Below the pieces are notes generated by a model, which searched no databases, was not told the origin of the DNA, and saw only the letters and a list, made by a program, of their open reading frames with translations. Positions 37,138 through 46,690 of a stretch of DNA of 64,000 bases are shown here, one piece after another. This DNA is from Butyricicoccus_B sp017886875 (GTDB lineage: Bacteria > Bacillota > Clostridia > Oscillospirales > Butyricicoccaceae). The first letter of the stretch is position 1; every line of letters starts with the position of its first letter. Location of the stretch: positions 1,488,001-1,552,000 of the forward strand of contig OZ007036.1 in assembly GCA_963931655.1 (NCBI GenBank), read 5' to 3'. A program made the translations under genes and the position numbers.

Positions 37138-38358
37138 ATGACTGTTTATTTTACCAGCATTACTGCAAATTATTTTGCAAAAGCACGTACATTGGGACAA
37201 ACATTGAAAGAACATAATCCAGACGCAAAGTTCATTGTAGTAATTTCTGATCCTCTACCCGATTTTATTTGTCTGGAAGAAGAACCAATAGATGTAGTTC
37301 TTAACAGTCGGGAATTTAAGAGGATTGGTAATGTTGAATCTTTTTTCTTTAAGCATACAATTACCGAGTTATGTACTGCAGTTAAGCCAATGGCTGCTTT
37401 GGAAATTATAGAACAATTTGAAGCAGATAGTATAGTGTATCTTGATCCTGATATTGCTGTTTTTAATTCATTTGAGGAACTGGAAAGCATGTTTGAAACA
37501 TATAGTATTCTGCTTACTCCACATCAAACGAAGCCAGAACAGCATGACTATTTTGTCCGCAATAATGAAATTTTATTTTTAAAGCGTGGTTCTTATAATT
37601 TCGGTTTTTTTGGTGTAAAAAACGATGAAGAAGGGATAAAATTTCTAAACTGGTGGAATGAAAGATTGGTTACATACTGCTTTGATGATAACTATGATTT
37701 GCTGCCAGAATTAGCTAATGATGGATTATTGGGTATGTTTACTGATCAGAAATGGGCAGATTTAATTCCTTGTTTCTTTGAAAATGTAAAGATTATCAAA
37801 GAGCCAGGATATAATGTATGTACATGGAATCTATCACAGCGAATTTTGAAAATCAATGGCGATGACATTACTGTGGACGGAAAACCGCTTTACTTTTTCC
37901 ATTTCTCTGGGTATGATTCCGGAGGACATATCAATGAGTTAAACAATATTCTTGACTATGATAAACGGAATATTGATGTTAAGAAGCTATCAAAGTGGTA
38001 TGGGAGAAAGATTGTAGAAAATGGTGAAAAGATTTTCTGTAAAATTCCTTTTGACTGGAACTATTATTCCAACGGAGAAAAAATTCAGAATTTTGAACGA
38101 AAGCTATATCATATCCGTAAGGATATCTATAGTATAGAAGCATTTCACAATCCTTTTGAAGTGCGGGAAGGTACATGCTTTTACACATGGGCAAGGGAAG
38201 AATATAAGCAGTGGTATGAATTTTTTGCAAATGAGAATAAGGTGAAAAGCAAAAAAGACTCCAGACGTAAGTTTATAGACACAATTCTTCCATTAAAAAG
38301 TAAGAGAAGACAAGTCATAAAATCAATCTATCATAAATTCAAGGGCACTGTTAAGTAA
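37138..38358 (+). CDS. Glycosyltransferase (GT8-like), 3' end altered by an insertion sequence
   Basis: A 406-residue protein with a GT-A-like N terminus (MTVYFTSITANYFAKARTL) and the metal-binding motif YLDPDIAVF near 103, similar to GT8-type and related hexosyltransferases. It lacks membrane segments and should act on the cytoplasmic face. The last four codons (GTVK and stop) come from the insertion sequence that starts at 38344. Beyond that element the original frame continues for six codons (NMENIK) to a stop at 39557-39559. The insertion therefore changed only the tail. Confidence 0.8.
   Translation: MTVYFTSITANYFAKARTLGQTLKEHNPDAKFIVVISDPLPDFICLEEEPIDVVLNSREFKRIGNVESFFFKHTITELCTAVKPMAALEIIEQFEADSIVYLDPDIAVFNSFEELESMFETYSILLTPHQTKPEQHDYFVRNNEILFLKRGSYNFGFFGVKNDEEGIKFLNWWNERLVTYCFDDNYDLLPELANDGLLGMFTDQKWADLIPCFFENVKIIKEPGYNVCTWNLSQRILKINGDDITVDGKPLYFFHFSGYDSGGHINELNNILDYDKRNIDVKKLSKWYGRKIVENGEKIFCKIPFDWNYYSNGEKIQNFERKLYHIRKDIYSIEAFHNPFEVREGTCFYTWAREEYKQWYEFFANENKVKSKKDSRRKFIDTILPLKSKRRQVIKSIYHKFKGTVK
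38336..38343 (+). repeat. Target-site duplication, left copy (AATTCAAG)
   Basis: Eight bases identical to 39531-39538 that directly flank the IS6-like element. Confidence 0.92.
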
Positions 38359-39530
38359 AAATGAAAGGAAAGGTAAATAATCTGCGAAGATAGAGATTGA
38401 ATTAAGAGAAAGCTAATGAGAATAAATTTCTGGGAGTAGGGTTATAAATGACACCAGCGACTTAAGCAGGAGTAAGCCCATTGAGACCAGCATGAGGTCT
38501 AATGAAGTTAAAAAAGAAGACAAAAACAGAAATAGTAGCATTAGCAGACTGAAAAGAATGGAAACCACGTTTAGTTTTATACCAAGCTTTAAAACGGTTA
38601 TTAAAAGATTCAATGAGATTGTTAGTAATATCATCTTGAAAACTTTGAACACGAATGTGTTTAGAATTTGGGAAAAAAGATTTGACAGGAACATTATAGG
38701 CATAATATCTATCACTGACAATAGCAGAAGGCTCACCAATATTAGCGGCATAGCTAAGCAAAGAAATAGCTTGAGGAGAATTACGGTGAGGAGATAGATG
38801 AAAACCGAGGACAAAACGTGTTTCACTGTCAATAATGAACCAAACATAATGCTTTTTACCGTTTATTTTAATAATAGTTTCATCAGCATGCCATTCATCA
38901 GAATTAAAGTTCATCATAGGCATTAAGCTTAAAGAAATACTATGAAAAATTAGTGCAAATTTTTTACACCAATCAGCAATAGTTACATGAGAAAGTTTAA
39001 TATTATAAAGCTGAAAAAGCATTAAAGAAATATTACGTGTTGAACTTTTGCCAATAAAGAATTGATATAATACGGTAATTATTAAAAATGGTGAGTGTCG
39101 CATTCTTTTAAGGTCTTTTTTGCCAAATAAATTTGAAATTGATGGTGGTAAGGCTGCCGTTGGTTTAGGAATAAAAAATGAATGATTACACCTTTTATCA
39201 CTACATCTAAAATTTGAATAATCACGATAATCATGGTGTAAAAATGTAGCTTTTCCACACACAGGACAAGGAGGATATTTATTAGTTTTTCCTTGTTTTA
39301 GTTTATAATCTGGTGCAAATTGATGTTTGCACTCTAAGCAACGATATTTTTGATTTCCAAATTTATCTTTGCCAAACTTATGAAAACGATGATTATTGTT
39401 GCATTTTGGACATTTTAAGGTTATAATTTTCTGCATAAGGCATTATCCTTTCTGGTCCTTTGTTTTCTCACAGAAACATTATACCATAGAAAGGTCTGAT
39501 GCCTCTATTTTCATTTAACTTAACAATGCG
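38344..39530 (-). mobile_element. IS6/IS240-like insertion sequence, 1187 bp, complete
   Basis: Terminal inverted repeats are imperfect, about 22 bases (GGCACTGTTAAGTAAAAATG on the left, CGCATTGTTAAGTTAAATG as right-end complement). It is flanked by the 8-bp direct duplication AATTCAAG, as expected for IS6-type transposition. One transposase gene on the minus strand. Intact ends and duplication point to a fairly recent insertion. Confidence 0.92.
38462..39436 (-). CDS. DDE transposase with N-terminal zinc ribbons (IS6/IS240-like)
   Basis: A 324-residue transposase. Two Cys-rich zinc-ribbon motifs lie at the N terminus (CPKC...CLEC near 9-36 and CPVC...CSDKRC near 57-85). The catalytic DDE core has WHADETIIK near 185, a second Asp in IVSDRYYAY near 245 and Glu in NNLIESFNNRFK near 275, ending in FNFIRPHAGLNGLTPA as in IS240-type transposases. 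Longer than classic IS26 transposase because of the zinc ribbons. Confidence 0.88.
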   Translation of the reverse strand: MQKIITLKCPKCNNNHRFHKFGKDKFGNQKYRCLECKHQFAPDYKLKQGKTNKYPPCPVCGKATFLHHDYRDYSNFRCSDKRCNHSFFIPKPTAALPPSISNLFGKKDLKRMRHSPFLIITVLYQFFIGKSSTRNISLMLFQLYNIKLSHVTIADWCKKFALIFHSISLSLMPMMNFNSDEWHADETIIKINGKKHYVWFIIDSETRFVLGFHLSPHRNSPQAISLLSYAANIGEPSAIVSDRYYAYNVPVKSFFPNSKHIRVQSFQDDITNNLIESFNNRFKAWYKTKRGFHSFQSANATISVFVFFFNFIRPHAGLNGLTPA

Positions 39531-39538
39531 AATTCAAG
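39531..39538 (+). repeat. Target-site duplication, right copy (AATTCAAG)
   Basis: Matches 38336-38343 exactly. Confidence 0.92.
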
Positions 39539-39700
39539 AATATGGAGAATATTAAATGATTGCTATATTATAGCCATTACATCACCTTCAAACTCTTTGA
39601 TAAAAATAAAGGAGTCAGTCGCTTGTACTCCATACTATAATCAAAATTTAACCTTGGATCGAGAGGATTTTCATTTAATAAAAGGAAAGGTAGAACTATA

Positions 39701-41938
39701 ATGGTATTAAAAAATAGAAGCATGTTTCTTAGGAATATGCTTATATTAATTTTACTTATATCATTTTGCTCATTATCATTGTATGCGTATATATATAGAC
39801 AAAAAACAGTTGAATATTTTGTGCCACCAAGCAACATAAATACAATTGAAATCGTGCAAGGTGATGTTGTAAAACAGGATATACAGATAAATAAATATAT
39901 TAAAAATCTACAATTATTTGTAGCAAATGGTGGTGGTGATAGAGCAAATATAAATAGAGGCTCAATAGAGTTTTCGCTAGTACAGGGTGATATAAAAGAA
40001 CAGGGTGTTTTGGATATCAATGGAATTGGTGATTGGGTTTATGTTGATGTGCCTGTAAATCTTAAATCATTTACAGATGGAATTGCTACACTTGAGTTTA
40101 AAGGAATTGATGTTCAGCAAGGTTCATCTATATATATGGTTCATGAGACACAAGACATATATGAGCTTTCACCAGTAAAGTATAATGAAAATCAGCTGAA
40201 TGGGCCGTTATGTTTAAAATATGAAACAGCGAACCAATCGATTAATTATTCGACCTTTATTATTTTTTCGGCACTTAGTCTAGTTATTTGTATTGTATTG
40301 GCAGTTTTAATTTCAAATAATCAAAAGAATAGTTATATTTACATTGCAACAATAGCTCTGATTTTCTGTATTGTGGCATTCAGATATCCAACATATACAG
40401 TTACAGGGGAAGTGTGGGCAGAGGTAGGAAATCTTTATATCCCATCTGCAACATCAAAATCATTTACGGATAATCTTTTTACACTTGAAATGGGATTATA
40501 TGTAAATATGCTGGGTAGACTTTTGACATGGATACTAATACACATAATACCTTCAAAATATTTTGTAGTTGTTGCAATGAATGTAATATCACTTTTGCTT
40601 GTATCAATTATGGGTGCATCACTATCTAGCGGAGTATTTAAGAAGTATATTTCACCAATAGAAAGTATTGTGTTGTCTGTTTTAGTTACAACATGTATGG
40701 TAGATGCCGAAACAATTGCAACACCACTAATAACATCTTATTGGGCAATTATCCCACTTACAATTATATTTGCATCATTTATATTGAAAGTAAAAATTCC
40801 TAATAAGTTATTTATTTTATGGACTATTCTTATTATTTTATCAATATTCTCAAGAATGTCATATGTAATATTTGTTCCTATTTTAATTGTATATGCGATA
40901 TGGTATAAAAAACAGCTGACAAAAAGACAACTAATATTTACGGGAGTAATTGCTGTACTATGTTTATCAGAGGGTGTATTATCTCTTGTTATTCGTAATA
41001 TTGCTAATGTCACAGCAAACTCAATAGAAATACCATCACTTGCAACCTTGATAAACGGATTATTATACTATCAGGTTCAAATATTGAATGCTATTGGCAG
41101 AATACAAGCATCAGCAAATATGCTAACATGGAATTTATTTTTGCTTGTGTTATTGATTGGCTTTTGTATATCCATGTTTATTTGTATTATAAAGAAAAAA
41201 TACGTAAAATTAGCAAAAGCATTGTTATTAGTGCTGGCAATTTCTTTCGGTCAGTGTTGTTTACAGTTAGTAACAGAAGGTTTTTCACCACTTGGTTCAG
41301 GTATAAACTGGGAAATGACCGTAAGTATGCCGCATAATAGACAGTGGATGTTCTGTTTGTTTGCATATTTTGTCATTGTATTAGTTGTTTATTGTTATAT
41401 AAAGTATAATTACAAAAACAGTGATAAACTTAATATCAGTGCTTATAAATTTATAGCATGGTTTGTGTTTATTTGCATATTCTCAGTTCAGTCTACTTCA
41501 TCAGGCAGTACATTTTACAATATAGCTGATGATTTGGGTGATTATAATACATATTATAACATGAGTGAAAGAGATGCATTTATTTTCCCATTTGCACCGT
41601 CATTAGCGTGGAATTATGCACAAAATTGCACTTCAACGATTGGAAATACAGAGCTTAGCAACCAGATTGAGTTAAATCTACAAGCAAATAATGTGATCAG
41701 TGTGTATGTACCTAGAAGTAAATCTACAAATCAACTGGAGCATAAAGAGTATTTTATCAATTTATATGATTTGGAAGGAAATCTTATTTGCACAATTCCA
41801 CAGATAAGTGATTTAGAAGAAAATCTTATTGGATTTGATATCGGAACTCAGGTAAATGGTATTTCAAAGGTTACATTTACATATGAAAATGGTGAAAATG
41901 CATATGTAGAGGGAGAATATTTAGTTGGATATCAATAA
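39701..41938 (+). CDS. Large polytopic membrane protein of unknown type
   Basis: A 745-residue protein. A first membrane segment (about 10-30) is followed by an exoplasmic beta-rich domain (about 35-170) like that of the exporter permease at 31473, then about 10-11 hydrophobic segments (about 180-590) and a C-terminal exoplasmic domain of about 140 residues. Overall shape fits a polyprenol-sugar-using GT-C glycosyltransferase or an O-antigen ligase/polymerase, but I see no clear catalytic motif. The GtrA/GT2 pair downstream could supply a lipid-linked sugar. Confidence 0.7.
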   Translation: MVLKNRSMFLRNMLILILLISFCSLSLYAYIYRQKTVEYFVPPSNINTIEIVQGDVVKQDIQINKYIKNLQLFVANGGGDRANINRGSIEFSLVQGDIKEQGVLDINGIGDWVYVDVPVNLKSFTDGIATLEFKGIDVQQGSSIYMVHETQDIYELSPVKYNENQLNGPLCLKYETANQSINYSTFIIFSALSLVICIVLAVLISNNQKNSYIYIATIALIFCIVAFRYPTYTVTGEVWAEVGNLYIPSATSKSFTDNLFTLEMGLYVNMLGRLLTWILIHIIPSKYFVVVAMNVISLLLVSIMGASLSSGVFKKYISPIESIVLSVLVTTCMVDAETIATPLITSYWAIIPLTIIFASFILKVKIPNKLFILWTILIILSIFSRMSYVIFVPILIVYAIWYKKQLTKRQLIFTGVIAVLCLSEGVLSLVIRNIANVTANSIEIPSLATLINGLLYYQVQILNAIGRIQASANMLTWNLFLLVLLIGFCISMFICIIKKKYVKLAKALLLVLAISFGQCCLQLVTEGFSPLGSGINWEMTVSMPHNRQWMFCLFAYFVIVLVVYCYIKYNYKNSDKLNISAYKFIAWFVFICIFSVQSTSSGSTFYNIADDLGDYNTYYNMSERDAFIFPFAPSLAWNYAQNCTSTIGNTELSNQIELNLQANNVISVYVPRSKSTNQLEHKEYFINLYDLEGNLICTIPQISDLEENLIGFDIGTQVNGISKVTFTYENGENAYVEGEYLVGYQ

Positions 41939-41975
41939 TTACTGTATCTAATAACAAAGAAAGGGAAGTATAATT

Positions 41976-43007
41976 ATGAATGGATTTGTAAAAATGTCCA
42001 AATATGCCGGTATGAGAGAAGACTTGGTTCAAGCAGGAGGAGGAAATTCATCATATAAGATTTCCCAAACTGAAATGGCAATAAAGGCTTCAGGATATCA
42101 GCTATCAGATTTAACAGAAAGTGAAGGATATGCCATTGTTAATACCAAGATTATTCGTGATGCCTTTCTAAATGTATCATCTTTGGATGATTTGACAGAA
42201 GAATACAGCAATCAAATATTAAAAGATGCGTTTATAGAAGGAAAGCGTCCATCTATCGAGACATTTTTACACTCTATTTCGGGAAGATATACTCTACATA
42301 CTCACCCTATCGTTGTTAATGCCATGACTTGTAGAAAAAATGGTATGGAGATACTGGCTGATTTATTTCCCGATGCACTTATAGTTCCTTATGCAAAGCC
42401 AGGAGTTGAACTTGCAAAAGCATATTTTAAGGAGTACAGGAAAAAGGCAACCAAGAAAAATCAAATCTTTGATGTTGTATTTATGCAGAATCATGGATTG
42501 GTAGTAAGTGGTAGTACAGCTGATGAAGTAATTGAGAAAACAGAATATGTTGTTTCTAAAATAGAGAAGCATTTGAATGTGGATTTTTCTGCATATAAGA
42601 ATGTCACAAAACTATGGAAACTGTTTCCCGATAAAATCGTTTGGCGTGTAACTGATGCAAATATTTTAGATAATTACGCTAAAAATGGAATGTGGAATCA
42701 TCAGTTTTGCCCAGACTGCATTGTATTTTTAGGTAAAAAAGCACTTAAACTCAAGGACTTAACATGTTCAGATGATATGAATACATTCAAGCTTGAAAAT
42801 GGTGAGCCGGTAATCATTGAGCATGATGCCAACTTGTTTATTGTAGCTGATTCGGTGAAAAAGGCTATGGAAACACAAAGTGTAATGAGCTTTAGTTCAC
42901 AAGTGATGGGGCTAAACAAAGGATATGAATGTAAACTTTTAACAGAACATCAACAAGATGAGCTGCTTAATTGGGACGCAGAAAAATATAGAAAAAATAT
43001 GAAGTAG
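41976..43007 (+). CDS. Class II aldolase/adducin-family protein
   Basis: A 343-residue protein with a class II aldolase fold: GGGNSSYK near 22, the metal-binding HTHP near 109, and a third His in QNHGLVVSG near 173. The family includes fuculose- and rhamnulose-phosphate aldolases and related decarboxylases. The C-terminal 130 residues are longer than the usual aldolase core. Position inside a glycan operon beside two nucleotidyltransferases suggests that it makes a small phosphorylated precursor. Substrate unknown. Confidence 0.82.
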   Translation: MNGFVKMSKYAGMREDLVQAGGGNSSYKISQTEMAIKASGYQLSDLTESEGYAIVNTKIIRDAFLNVSSLDDLTEEYSNQILKDAFIEGKRPSIETFLHSISGRYTLHTHPIVVNAMTCRKNGMEILADLFPDALIVPYAKPGVELAKAYFKEYRKKATKKNQIFDVVFMQNHGLVVSGSTADEVIEKTEYVVSKIEKHLNVDFSAYKNVTKLWKLFPDKIVWRVTDANILDNYAKNGMWNHQFCPDCIVFLGKKALKLKDLTCSDDMNTFKLENGEPVIIEHDANLFIVADSVKKAMETQSVMSFSSQVMGLNKGYECKLLTEHQQDELLNWDAEKYRKNMK

Positions 43008-43022
43008 TGGAGTGAAAAAACT

Positions 43023-43802
43023 ATGCAAATTATTATTCCAATGACAGGCTATGGTTCTCGTTTTGTAGCAGCCGGATATAAGGAGCTTAAACCATTTATT
43101 CCGGTAATGAATCGTCCAATTATCGAGTGGATTGTTAAGGGAATGTATCCTGATGAAAAAAATATTATTTTCATTTGCAGACAGGAGCATTTTGATACAT
43201 ATAACAATATGAAAGATAGATTACTTGCACTATGCCCAACAGCGAAAATAGTTGCAATTAAAGACTGGGTAAAAAAAGGGCCTGTATTTGATGTGCTTCG
43301 TGCATCAGATGTAATTGATGATAATGATGAAGCAATTATAAATTATTGTGATTTTTATATGAGTTGGGACTGGGAAAAGTTCAAGAAAGACGTTAAAGAA
43401 CGTAACGCTGACGGCTGTGTCCCATGTTACAGCGGTTTTCACCCACACCTCATGATTGAAAAAAATCTATATGCCTCTTGCAGAGTTGATGAAGAGGAAA
43501 ATCTTATCGAAATCAAAGAAAAATTCTCTTTTGAACAGGATAAAACAAAGGCAAGACATTCACCTGGAGTATATTATTTCAAAAATGGTGCAGTGCTTAA
43601 AAAATATTGTCAGCAGATGGTAGATGCTGATGATACACTTAATGGTGAATTTTATGCCAGTCTTCCTTACAACTATATGGTTAAAGATGGCAAAAAAGTA
43701 TGGGTTCCGGTGAATGTTGACTACTTCTGTCAGTGGGGTACACCAGAGGATATGGCTGAATTTAATTATTGGACTAACACAGTAAGAAACAGTATGAAAT
43801 AA
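43023..43802 (+). CDS. Sugar-phosphate nucleotidyltransferase-like protein A
   Basis: A 259-residue nucleotidyltransferase. MTGYGSRFVAAGYKELKPFIPV at the N terminus is a variant of the GxGxRxxP..KP signature. NYCDFYMSWDWE near 105 gives the metal-binding Asp. CQWGTPEDMAEF at the C terminus is shared with the next gene. It is likely to activate a small phosphate-bearing precursor with an NTP. It lies 15 bases after the aldolase gene and 15 before its paralogue. Confidence 0.85.
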   Translation: MQIIIPMTGYGSRFVAAGYKELKPFIPVMNRPIIEWIVKGMYPDEKNIIFICRQEHFDTYNNMKDRLLALCPTAKIVAIKDWVKKGPVFDVLRASDVIDDNDEAIINYCDFYMSWDWEKFKKDVKERNADGCVPCYSGFHPHLMIEKNLYASCRVDEEENLIEIKEKFSFEQDKTKARHSPGVYYFKNGAVLKKYCQQMVDADDTLNGEFYASLPYNYMVKDGKKVWVPVNVDYFCQWGTPEDMAEFNYWTNTVRNSMK

Positions 43803-43817
43803 AGGGGTATTATAAGT

Positions 43818-44618
43818 ATGAATATTTTAATTCCTATGGCTGGTGAAGGTCAACGTTTTAAAGATGAAGGTTATACAACAAGTAAGCCAGCTATTTTGAC
43901 ATATGACAGAAGAGATGGAACACAAAAACCAATGGTGGTGCTTGCAACATTGGATTTACCTAATGCTGAAAATCCTAATAACCAACTTATTTTTGTGGAT
44001 AGAGATTTTCATAAAACAGATGGTGTTGAAACTGTTATCTCTGAAAATTTCCCTTGGGCAAAATTTATTACAGTAGAAAAGCTTACAGAGGGGCAGGCAT
44101 GTACCTGTATGCTTGCAAAAGATATGATAAACAGTGATGAAGAATTGCTTATCGCTGGTTGTGATAATGGAATGGACTATAATAATGAAAAGTTTGAAGA
44201 ACTCAAACAAAAAAATGATGTTATAGTTTTTACATATACCAACAATGAGGCAGTTTTAAAAAATCCAAATGCTTATGGTTGGATGATTGTCGATGATAAT
44301 AATCAGATTACAGGCACATCAATTAAAAAAGCAATTTCAGATAGTCCCATGAATGACCATGCAGTAGTTGCAACATTTTGGTTTAAAAAGGGCAGTATTT
44401 TTGTTGAAGCAACAGAAAAAATGATTGCAGAAAATGACCGTGTAAATAATGAGTTTTATGTGGATCAGGTAATAAAGCATACACTGGACTTAGGATATAA
44501 AGCATCTATTTTTGATATTGACCGTTATATTTGCTGGGGAACACCTACTGATTATGAAATATACCAGAAGACTTATGAATACTGGAAAGGCTTTTTAGCT
44601 AGAGAAAAGATGGATTAA
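43818..44618 (+). CDS. Sugar-phosphate nucleotidyltransferase-like protein B
   Basis: A 266-residue paralogue of the preceding protein. MAGEGQRFKDEGYTTSKPAI is the nucleotide-binding start, and AGCDNGMDY near 110 and CWGTPTDYEIY near 235 are family marks. Two consecutive nucleotidyltransferases imply two activated substrates or a heteromeric enzyme. Substrates are unknown. Confidence 0.85.
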   Translation: MNILIPMAGEGQRFKDEGYTTSKPAILTYDRRDGTQKPMVVLATLDLPNAENPNNQLIFVDRDFHKTDGVETVISENFPWAKFITVEKLTEGQACTCMLAKDMINSDEELLIAGCDNGMDYNNEKFEELKQKNDVIVFTYTNNEAVLKNPNAYGWMIVDDNNQITGTSIKKAISDSPMNDHAVVATFWFKKGSIFVEATEKMIAENDRVNNEFYVDQVIKHTLDLGYKASIFDIDRYICWGTPTDYEIYQKTYEYWKGFLAREKMD

Positions 44619-44620
44619 GC

Positions 44621-46690
44621 ATGTTAAAACTCACAAAAGATTTTACAAAGCTATATATAATTCTTGTGGGAATGATTGTGGTATTCAAACTGTTTTTGAT
44701 GGGAATATTTTCATCAGATTATGAACAAATGATGTTTATGCCGTTTGTTCAATCATTTTTAGATGGCAATAATCCATATGATTACTTTTATCAAAATCAT
44801 CTAATTTCATCATTTCCATACCCTCCACTAATGCTGTTAATTGAAAGCATATTTGGTGGAATAAGTGCTAAAATCAGCAGTGTTTATTTGTCAAGATTGG
44901 TGTTCAAGATTCCGCTGCTTGTGTTTGATTTATTATGCCTGTACTTTTTGGAAAAAATGTGTGGGAAAAGAAAAAAATACTTGTTAATTTTGTATTTTTG
45001 TTCCCCAATTATATTGTTTTCTACATATATGCACGGACAGCTGGATATAATTCCAACTTCGTTTTTGGTAATATCACTTTTTTATTTGACACAAAATAGT
45101 AAAGTATATGATACGCATATCTCGGCTGTTTTACTTGGCTGTGCACTTGCAAGTAAGCTTCATATATTAGCAGTAGTTCCGATTTTATTTCTTTATTTGA
45201 CTAAGAAATCAGGAGTTAAAAAGTCGGTAATATATGTATGTGAATCATTTATTACACTTGCCTTGTTTGTTATTCCGTTTTGGTGTGATGGCTTTATCAA
45301 TACTGTACTTAAAAACAAAGAGCAATCGATGATTGTGAATTTGTCACTTGATTATGGTTCGGTACAGCTTTTGCTTGTGGTTTTGATTGTATGTGTTATA
45401 TATCTGAAAGTGTTTCAGGTAAATAATATAAATAGAGAACTACTACTATCAGTTATAGGAGTCATGTTTTCTGTTTTTTTAATGTGCATAGCTCCAATGC
45501 CGGGTTGGTTTGTTTGGATAGTACCGTTTGTATTTATCTATTTTACATATGTATATGATAATAAATATAAGATGCTTGCAATTTATAGTGTATTTAATCT
45601 TATTTATCTAATATACTTTGTTTTTATTCATCAGACAGGTTATGTAACATTATATATTGGAAAATACAGCCTAGAAACTTTGAAATTGTCTGCTGATTTA
45701 CTCAATGATATTGTATTTACGCTTATGACAGCCACGTTGCTTATGATTATTTGGAATATGTATCAGTATGGTATGGCAGAAAACAGCCTATATAAAAGAA
45801 GCAGTACACCATTTACTATTGGTATATCGGGTGATAGTGGAACAGGTAAAAGCGAACTTTTAGAAAAAATCGAAGATGCATTAGGTGTGAAGAGGATACT
45901 GCATATTGAAGGTGATGGTGACCACAGATGGGAAAGGGGTAGCTCGGATTGGGAACAAAAAACACATCTCGACCCAAGAGCAAATTTCCTTTATCGTCAG
46001 GCAGAAGATATATCAATCCTTAGAGCAGGAAGTAGAGTTTGCCGTGTAGATTATGACCACAACACAGGTAAATTTACAGAGAAAAAGCGTATTAAACCAA
46101 AACCATATATCATTTTATGCGGATTACATTCACTTTTCTTACCTAAATCAAGACAGGCACTTGATTTGAAAATCTATATGGATACAGATGAAAAACTGCG
46201 TAGATTGTGGAAAATCAAAAGAGATACAACCACTAGAGGATACAGTAAAGAAAAAATTGTAGAACAAATTGAAAAGCGTATTCCTGATGCAAAAAAATAC
46301 ATATATCCTCAAAAACAATATGCTGATTTGATTATATCATATTTTGACCCAACACTACAAAATTGTATGGATATATATCATGAAATCGTTATGTGCTTAC
46401 GATTAACAATGAATATTGCAATCAACACAGAAGAATTGATAGAAAAACTGAAAATATATGGAGCTAATATATCACTTGAATATAGTGAAGATATTACAAA
46501 GCAAATTTTAACTATTGATATTAGTCAATGTGTGATTAAAAACGAAGATTTGGCACATATTGCAAACGAAGTAGTTTCTAATTACAATGAACTTTTTGAA
46601 ACGAACATCAAATGGAGAAACGGAATGGATGGAATTCTTCAGCTTATTTTGCTCAAAATGATAAGTGAAACTATGAAAGGAACATCATGA
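44621..46690 (+). CDS. GT-C-like membrane protein fused to a uridine kinase-like domain
   Basis: A 689-residue fusion. Residues about 8-380 hold 9-11 membrane segments with motifs like polyprenol-dependent GT87/GT-C transferases (SDYEQ near 32, NNPYDYFYQNH, FPYPPLMLLIE near 66, MHGQLDIIPTSF near 139). Residues about 395-600 form a cytosolic P-loop kinase-type domain (ISGDSGTGKSELL near 405, then EGDGDHRWE) like uridine kinase/phosphoribulokinase. The last 90 residues are a small alpha/beta domain. The fusion is unusual and suggests that a kinase step is coupled to membrane transfer. It begins 2 bases after the previous stop; its own ribosome site is weak. Confidence 0.8.
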   Translation: MLKLTKDFTKLYIILVGMIVVFKLFLMGIFSSDYEQMMFMPFVQSFLDGNNPYDYFYQNHLISSFPYPPLMLLIESIFGGISAKISSVYLSRLVFKIPLLVFDLLCLYFLEKMCGKRKKYLLILYFCSPIILFSTYMHGQLDIIPTSFLVISLFYLTQNSKVYDTHISAVLLGCALASKLHILAVVPILFLYLTKKSGVKKSVIYVCESFITLALFVIPFWCDGFINTVLKNKEQSMIVNLSLDYGSVQLLLVVLIVCVIYLKVFQVNNINRELLLSVIGVMFSVFLMCIAPMPGWFVWIVPFVFIYFTYVYDNKYKMLAIYSVFNLIYLIYFVFIHQTGYVTLYIGKYSLETLKLSADLLNDIVFTLMTATLLMIIWNMYQYGMAENSLYKRSSTPFTIGISGDSGTGKSELLEKIEDALGVKRILHIEGDGDHRWERGSSDWEQKTHLDPRANFLYRQAEDISILRAGSRVCRVDYDHNTGKFTEKKRIKPKPYIILCGLHSLFLPKSRQALDLKIYMDTDEKLRRLWKIKRDTTTRGYSKEKIVEQIEKRIPDAKKYIYPQKQYADLIISYFDPTLQNCMDIYHEIVMCLRLTMNIAINTEELIEKLKIYGANISLEYSEDITKQILTIDISQCVIKNEDLAHIANEVVSNYNELFETNIKWRNGMDGILQLILLKMISETMKGTS

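Noticed and set aside
38413..38847. Minus-strand hydrophobic frame beside the IS6-like transposase
   Set aside because: It overlaps the transposase in another frame and shows no recognisable domain; hydrophobic frames are common shadows in AT-rich DNA.
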